A DNA stretch of 64,000 bases from Macrotrachela quadricornifera (taxonomy: Eukaryota; Rotifera; Eurotatoria; Philodinida; Philodinidae): assembly GCA_022393335.1 (NCBI GenBank), contig JAJEKB010021049.1:36062-100061 (forward strand), written 5' to 3'. Position numbers and translations under genes: made by a program. This document shows, one piece after another, positions 57,985-64,000 of the stretch (its first letter is position 1; the number at the start of each line of letters is the position of its first letter). Under the pieces are notes generated by a model. That model searched no databases and was not told the DNA's origin. It saw only the letters and a program-made list of their open reading frames with translations.

Positions 57985-59265
57985 TTATTCTAATTCTAAT
58001 AAAACACATTCAACAGCAATTCCAGGTCCAAATGAAAGACCAATTACATATTTATATTGATTAAAATCTTCTGGAAAAATAACATTTTCACAAACAGGTT
58101 TTGTTAATGAATATTTCCATCGACGAAAATGTTCAAGAACAACAAGATTACTACTTCCACTAAGATTTCCATAGTTAATCATAACATACCAAGATGCACA
58201 TAATTGTTCATCTTGAAGATTTAAACAATCTTTAATACCTCGAATTATTTTTGGTCCACCAGTATGAACAGCAAATTGACATGTTTTTATATCAATTTGA
58301 TATTCATCAAGTAATTTATTTACAACATTTGGTACATAATCAAAAACAGCATATGGTAATTTTTTATCTAAATATAAATGAATACTTGAATCATTAAATT
58401 CTTTTAAACGACCTAATTCTAATGTATTATCAATTAATCCTGAACGATGATCTATAACATTACAATATTTATTTGATTTTTTTTGTGAAAATATAGCTGC
58501 ACCACATGCATCACGAAATAAAGCAGCAATAATAACATTTGATTTATCAATTGATTCCATTGGATTAAATGGTGTTAATTGATTACCTAATGCTGATCGA
58601 ATATCACAAACAATTAATAAAACAACATTATTTTCTGATTGTAATGCAATATCTCGACATAAACCAACTAAACGAAAACCTGTTAAACATCCCATTGCTT
58701 CAACATTTAAACGTTTTACATTTGAATTAAGACCAAGTGTTTTTGATATATGTATATCCATTGATGGTGCACATATAGTTGCTGTCATTGTACCAAAAAT
58801 AATATGTGTTATTTGATTTATTTGTAAATTATTTGTATCTTTAATTGCATTAAGTGCTGATTGACATGCCATTGATAACATGGTTTTTTTAACATATTCA
58901 GTATATTGTTGACGTTCCATTCGAATAAATAAATCATTTTCAGATAAATTAACATAACATGTTTCAATACATGTTGCAGAAAAAACTCGATGAATAAAAT
59001 CTAAATCTTTTGAAAGAAGATTTGTTTCACCACCACAATAATTTTTAATAAACATATTTTTCATTTGTGTTTGTTCATAACAATTTGATGGAAATGTTGA
59101 TGACATTCCATTTATATAAACATTTTTTTCAGATGAAAGTTTTTTTTTATGATAAGATAAAAAATTTTTATTTATTGATAACCATATTTTATAAGCTAAT
59201 GATGATGTACCAACAGTAGCAGCTAAATATATAAACATTTGTTTATAATCTATTTTTAATATCAT
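57985..59265 (-). CDS. Type III polyketide synthase (chalcone/stilbene synthase-like), membrane-anchored
   Basis: Single-exon 426-aa protein. Type III PKS enzymes are homodimeric ketosynthases that extend a starter acyl-CoA with malonyl-CoA. The thiolase-fold core follows an extra N-terminus with one hydrophobic segment (about 10-30, FIYLAATVGTSSLAYKIWL) that may anchor it to a membrane. The catalytic triad is intact: Cys193 in VEAMGCLTGFRLVGL, His334 in FAVHTGGPKII and Asn367 in INYGNLSGSSN. The C-terminal LSFGPGIAVECVLLELE matches the chalcone-synthase GFGPG loop. The GGP after His and the SFGPG loop favour this family over plant KCS elongases, which also have anchors. Length is slightly above the usual 390-400 because of the anchor. 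Third positions are strongly A/T, like the SLC22 and PARP genes, so any transfer is old and ameliorated. Starter and product are unknown. The stop overlaps AATAAA. Confidence 0.88.
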   Translation of the reverse strand: MILKIDYKQMFIYLAATVGTSSLAYKIWLSINKNFLSYHKKKLSSEKNVYINGMSSTFPSNCYEQTQMKNMFIKNYCGGETNLLSKDLDFIHRVFSATCIETCYVNLSENDLFIRMERQQYTEYVKKTMLSMACQSALNAIKDTNNLQINQITHIIFGTMTATICAPSMDIHISKTLGLNSNVKRLNVEAMGCLTGFRLVGLCRDIALQSENNVVLLIVCDIRSALGNQLTPFNPMESIDKSNVIIAALFRDACGAAIFSQKKSNKYCNVIDHRSGLIDNTLELGRLKEFNDSSIHLYLDKKLPYAVFDYVPNVVNKLLDEYQIDIKTCQFAVHTGGPKIIRGIKDCLNLQDEQLCASWYVMINYGNLSGSSNLVVLEHFRRWKYSLTKPVCENVIFPEDFNQYKYVIGLSFGPGIAVECVLLELE

Positions 59266-62200
59266 TTCGATTTAATTCTAAATTAATTAGTATTTTATTG
59301 AAATACGAAAAAAAACAAATTATTTAAAAATATATACCTTAATAAATTTTTGAAGAATATCTTTTTATTAATTGAGATAAATAAAGATTATTCTGTTGAT
59401 TAAGAGGAAAAAATTGTGAATTTTATTTTTCTATTTTAAACTGTGATAAAAGTAACGAATTTATATTTAAAACAAATCTATCTTGTCATTGATGATAATG
59501 TTATTTTATATGTGTAGGCGAATGATGATATTACAATTTTTCTTCTATTAGTTTATGAAAAAAAAAGCTTTATCATCATATGAAAACAAATTTATTAAAG
59601 TACCTAAAATAGTCTAGTTTTATATTTTATATTAATTTAATATGAATAAAAAAAACATCGAATAATCTTTTTTTTTTTTTTCAAAATAATCAAAAGAATA
59701 ATAAATCTTAATTAGCAATATAAAGTATATAAGAATATATCTAAAAAAATATTAAACAAATTGTATAATGAATTTATTTAATAATAACTAAAAAAAAATA
59801 TTTTTGTTTTCTTTTTAATAAGTATTATTATGAGAATGTACCCAGATGAAAATTGTAGATGTAAAATCAATATTTTTTTTAAATATATTGCATGATTTAA
59901 TAATTTATTTTGAATGACATATAAAATACTTTTTGATAGATATTTTTTCTTCAATGAAATCAATTATTTTGTGTTTATTCGAACTACATTTTCATTTCAC
60001 TACACAAGCTGTCACTCGATAGGTATTTTGAGATATCGATCTGTCCTTACTGATGGATTAAATTAGCAGGACTTCGAGTGATCATATTTCGACCACTCGA
60101 CACCTATCGAATATTTTTGCAGGAATGAAGGTTCGAACATACGTACTTACGATTACGAAGCTTGCATAGATCAGATGAACCAAATATAACAATTTAATTT
60201 TAGATAAATCTAAATATCATCCTGAAATATATTTAACTTCGAGACTTTTTATTTGCTTTAAATATACTTTTAATTAGTTTATTTTTTAAAACCAACTTTT
60301 GCTATATATATAGATGTATATTTTGTTGTTATTCAGTAAAGAAAAATATTGTTCAAATCATGAAATAACGTAAAAGCATGTATAGAAAACAAAAATTCCC
60401 CAAGGAATCATCCAATAAGAGTGAAAATATCATTCAAAAAAGGAATTTCTAAAATTTTTTTAGCAATTGAAGTTAAAACCAACAATTGAAATTATGCTTT
60501 TTGATAGATATATGTGCGATGGTAAAATGCTTCCGAGAGCTCGATATTCAGTAGTCAGAGAGGGGCTCGAAATTTGAACAGAACGAGAAAAAAATGTATA
60601 TTTTCAAGTTTCAATCACTCATCGCATCCATCGTTCGCTCTTCAGAATCTATTTGGGTATATTCATAAATATGAAGATAATAATACAAAAGATACAAATT
60701 GATTGATTTAATACTCATGATTAAAATAGTGATATTTGAAAAAAAGATTAAATCTTCAAATAATGGTTAGAATCCACAATGACGTTGTTCTTATGTCAAA
60801 TATCTACGTTACATAAGCAAATGATAAGAAAGACCGTTATTCATTCTTATCTAAATTGTAAAATTCACATTGACTTTAAATTTTAATAATTACAAAAAAA
60901 ATCTTCTAATATTTTTATATCTATAAAATCTCGATATTGTGTCTCACGAATGATTGTTGTTCTATGCACTCTATTTAATCTTATGTAGAAGATAGCTTAA
61001 CTGTTCTAAAAGCTTCTGATCGTTTCTTTTGATTATAAGCAGATTCTTATGTGATTAATCCTTTGAGTTTAGGCGACACAAATTCTCGTTTTAAGATTTC
61101 GCGGTCTGAATAATCTTTAAAGATACGATCTGTTCTATGTGACCGATATTCTATAGTATATAGCATAGTAGTGACTAATTCAATCATTTTCTAGTATGTT
61201 GTTTATCACCATATCATAAACTTGTATGAACATTTTGTCGAGATTGATAGAATCTTTTATTATCAAATGAAGATAAAAATTCAATGTTCAAATCTCAATT
61301 TGTCACAGTAAAGAAAAAAAATCTCCTTTTCTTATATCTATGGACACGAATCCTTTTAGATTTTTCTTTGTTTAACTAAGACTTACTTATAGCCAAAAGA
61401 TGGAGTCAAAAACCTTTTGAACAATAGGGATATCGCTCTCATGATATGATATTTATAGTAATGAAATGTATTTCATACTATTATATGGAAATTTTAATAC
61501 TAATTTCCTTTCACGATAGAAATAGTATTTTATTTTGTATAAATTGAAAGTTATTTGTATTAAATAATTATACAGCATCAAAATAACTTTTTTTTAAAAA
61601 AAACAAATAAAAATAAATAATCAAATGTTTGAAGTATAAAAAAGTCAATTCAAATAATTAATCAATTTAATTAACAAAATCTTTATTATTTCATAATCAT
61701 ATCATTAATAAATATTCAATATATCTTTAATAATAAACGATTATGAATTGTCGTTATGTACAATACAGAGTACTATGTTAATATTCTTTAACGTTTTGTA
61801 AATTCATAATAAACTTTATTTATTTATCGAAAAGATCATTAACAAATAAATTGTTACGAATTCAAACTTTACCACGTTCATAATTTTGATGTTGATGTAG
61901 AACTCTTAAAAATAAAATTTTATTAAACATATTTTTATAAATAATGAAAAGAAATAATAATGGAATAAATTAATTTAGCTATTGAAGTAATATTTTTTAT
62001 CAAGAAAATATTTTTTTTTTTAATGTAACAACAAAAATATTTATTTTTCATTATTGAAAGTTACAGTTTAAAATCCATTAGAACAGAAACAAAAAAAAAT
62101 AAAAATAAACCGAATCAAATTTGCTTTTTTTTATTTACTGTAAAAAAAAACAGTCAATGTTTGATTAAGTGCATAACAAAAAATAATATCTCATCTTCAA

Positions 62201-62516
62201 TATAACAATTCAATTAAATCACATACATACATTTCTTTTATTCTCACTTTTTTTTTTGAATAAAAAATTATCTTATTTCTAAACATCGATCAGGTACTTT
62301 AAACTCTCCGGTAGAAAAAAGAAAGTTCCTTTTTTCACCGTCTAATACCGTATTTTCAACAAATGAAATATACGACAAAATATAGGATGAAAAGCGCTAC
62401 AGTCTAGAAAGTAAATCTGTTTCGAATTGTATTCTTTTTGATTTCAAAAAAAGCAAAATTCAATATAAAAAGTTTTTTTAAACTTCTATCACGTAACATA
62501 TTTTCGTAAAAAAAAT
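59266..62516. other. AT-rich spacer, no supported gene
   Basis: No coding sequence was recognised. A short imperfect hairpin lies at about 60013-60112 (CACTCGATAGGTATT and, inverted, ACACCTATCGAATA). The first few hundred bases should contain the PKS promoter. Confidence 0.5.
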
Positions 62517-63120
62517 GAAATATGCTGCAAGATGCAACGTGCAAAACTCTATAAATTATAAAGAACAGTTTACTTAAATGAAAGAAAAGGAATTTCTCAT
62601 TCGTGTAGAAAACTGATTTTTCACATCATCGAGGAATATTCTTACAAAATTTCGCTCTTTTTGAGGACAAATAGGGTATAATTAAAACAAACTATTCTTT
62701 ATAAATTTGTAGAGCTTTATACGCTCTATCTTATGGCATCTTTCGTTTTTCTCTACAAAACTATATTAGGTGATAGAAGGTAAAAAAGAAAAAGAAATTT
62801 TTCGTTCGCACCAAATGTGATTTTTTTGTTGCATCGAATTTTACTTTTTTTTGAAACCAAAAAGTGCGCAATTAAAACAAGCTTTATTTTGTAGATTGTA
62901 GAGCTTTTTATGTTGCAACTTATGGTATATTTTGTTTTTATTTTTATGAAGGTACATTAGGTGATAAAACGAGAAGATCAGTAAAAAAGAACTTTTCGCA
63001 GTGTCGAAATTTAATGGCTCAAAGTTTGGTCCATTTTAAAAGCAAATAGTGCAAGTATAAAATAAGCAATCTTGTATAAATTTTAGGGCTTTCTACACTA
63101 CATCCTATGGTATATTTCGT
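62517..63120. repeat. ~185-bp tandem repeat carrying four copies of the AAGATGCAGCGTG motif
   Basis: One forward copy (62517-62562) and three reverse copies (about 62699-62745, 62885-62936 and 63070-63119) of the motif also found at 19.1-19.4 kb. The reverse copies are spaced about 185 bp apart. Their linkers are also related (TTAGGTGATA, an AAAAAGAAATTTTTCG-type block, and AAA-GC-AAATAG), so this is a true tandem array of degenerate units. Confidence 0.65.
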
Positions 63121-63382
63121 TTGTTGAAAATATCGAATTAAACGATGGAAAAAATGACTTAAAAGATTTTTCAAGAAGTTTTGATGAAAATATTGACAAT
63201 ATTTTAATTTATAGGAAATTCTGTTCGTTGATTTGAGCAATTATACTTAATTAATTATCTATTAAACATATATATTAAGAATATTTCTCATATAAAAAAG
63301 ATCAATAAAATAAAATTCTTATAATAAATAATTTATTTTATTTTAGATAATTATTAATTGATCAAATTATAATATTATCGAT

Positions 63383-63601
63383 ATGGCCGATACAGAAAGT
63401 ATAAATGATGATAATAAATATATTCGAGAAATGCAAGATGAACTTGAAACATTAACATTAAAAGGTCCTCATAGTGGTGGTTCTTATAATCATGGAATTG
63501 GTTTTCGAATAGCATATCTTAGAGCTCAAATTCATGTTATTACTTTGAAACGTAATCATGAAATAAAAAAATTTTATTCGGAAGTAGCCAAGAATTCATG
63601 A
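63383..63601 (+). CDS. Small hypothetical protein, 72 aa
   Basis: ATG in good context (ATCGATATGG) opens a 72-codon frame ending TGA. The peptide is hydrophilic and helical: an acidic N-terminus (MADTESINDDNKYIREMQDE), a Gly/Ser patch (GPHSGGSYNHGIG), then RIAYLRAQIHVITLKRNHEI with a basic face. Composition and codon use resemble the AT-biased real genes rather than spacer. No family was recognised; it may be a whole small gene or a first exon. Confidence 0.5.
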   Translation: MADTESINDDNKYIREMQDELETLTLKGPHSGGSYNHGIGFRIAYLRAQIHVITLKRNHEIKKFYSEVAKNS

Positions 63602-64000
63602 AAAATATTACAAAGGACATAAATATTTATTAAATATCAAATAGATTTTAGATGAAAATAAAAATAGAAAATATTTCTAATTGAAAGGAGGGGGGACCCT
63701 TTGTCCATGAAATGGCCCTAAATGATTATACTCACTGATATCATTCGTATATTAGGTTATACGTTTTTTCCTACAAGATTAGACTACTTTCGAGTCACAT
63801 TCACCATTTTTCATGATACTTGAGCATATATTCCACGACTACATCTTCTAGGTGTATTTATAGGGCATTATTATTGAAAATGACATAAATCCATTCAAGT
63901 AATTCTTACTTCAGTCGATTCGGAAAGCGCGATTTTTTCAGCATAGATAGAGCTTGACAAGAGCTTCAAAATGATATAAATATATGTGGGTAAATATGCT
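63602..64000. other. Spacer at the window end
   Basis: No gene seen. A GGAGGGGGGACCC run lies at 63687-63700. Confidence 0.4.

Overview
This is eukaryotic nuclear DNA from a small-genome animal. It is strongly AT-rich, with spliced genes, very short introns (about 45-70 bp, GT..AG) and widely spaced genes in decayed transposon sequence. The mix points to a bdelloid rotifer (inference, not proven): many different DNA-transposon families each present as one or two decayed copies, G-rich telomere-like runs, and single-exon genes of types uncommon in animals (a type III polyketide synthase and a RimL-like acetyltransferase). No rRNA, convincing tRNA, CRISPR or prokaryotic operon structure was seen.

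Layout. 2.0-3.7 kb: two-exon SLC22-type organic-ion transporter, then the dead 3' end of a sugar transporter and a MULE transposase remnant. 5.2-6.4 kb: dead mariner. 6.93-8.40 kb: a non-autonomous element with V(D)J-heptamer-like CACAGTG ends and a 5-bp GC-rich target duplication, holding three tandem ~310-bp units. 9.7-11.3 kb: a long inverted-repeat element. 11.7-12.6 kb: secreted, probably GPI-anchored protein of unknown function. 12.84-16.13 kb: dead hAT element with a second element nested in it. 16.1-19.7 kb: minisatellites and two foldback structures. 22.4-25.5 kb: MITE, tRNA-like relic and a Tc1-like element with ~400-bp inverted repeats. 26.7-28.0 kb: two-exon glycine-zipper protein. 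28.3-30.3 kb: inverted arrays of ~33-bp units. 31.3-31.9 kb: unknown 187-aa protein. 33.7-34.2 kb: second dead mariner.

35.0-41.1 kb holds an NSF-like AAA ATPase gene that lacks the D2 ATPase domain. A nearly intact 4-kb Kolobok-type transposon (TTAA duplication, spliced Mutator-like transposase, second ORF) has landed between its first and second exons. 44.5-45.0 kb: GNAT acetyltransferase. 48.3-56.0 kb: a six-exon gene that assembles cleanly into a 1040-aa ankyrin-WWE-macro-macro-PARP protein, with a transposon in its 3.4-kb fourth intron. 58.0-59.3 kb: a type III polyketide synthase with an intact Cys-His-Asn triad and an N-terminal hydrophobic anchor. The last 4.5 kb is mostly AT-rich spacer with a ~185-bp tandem repeat and one small gene.

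The genes do not form a pathway. The strongest leads are the RSS-like element, the animal type III PKS, the Kolobok insertion into the D2-less NSF gene, and a ~45-nt motif shared by two distant repeat clusters. All splice models, family calls and boundaries were made by eye, without database searches.
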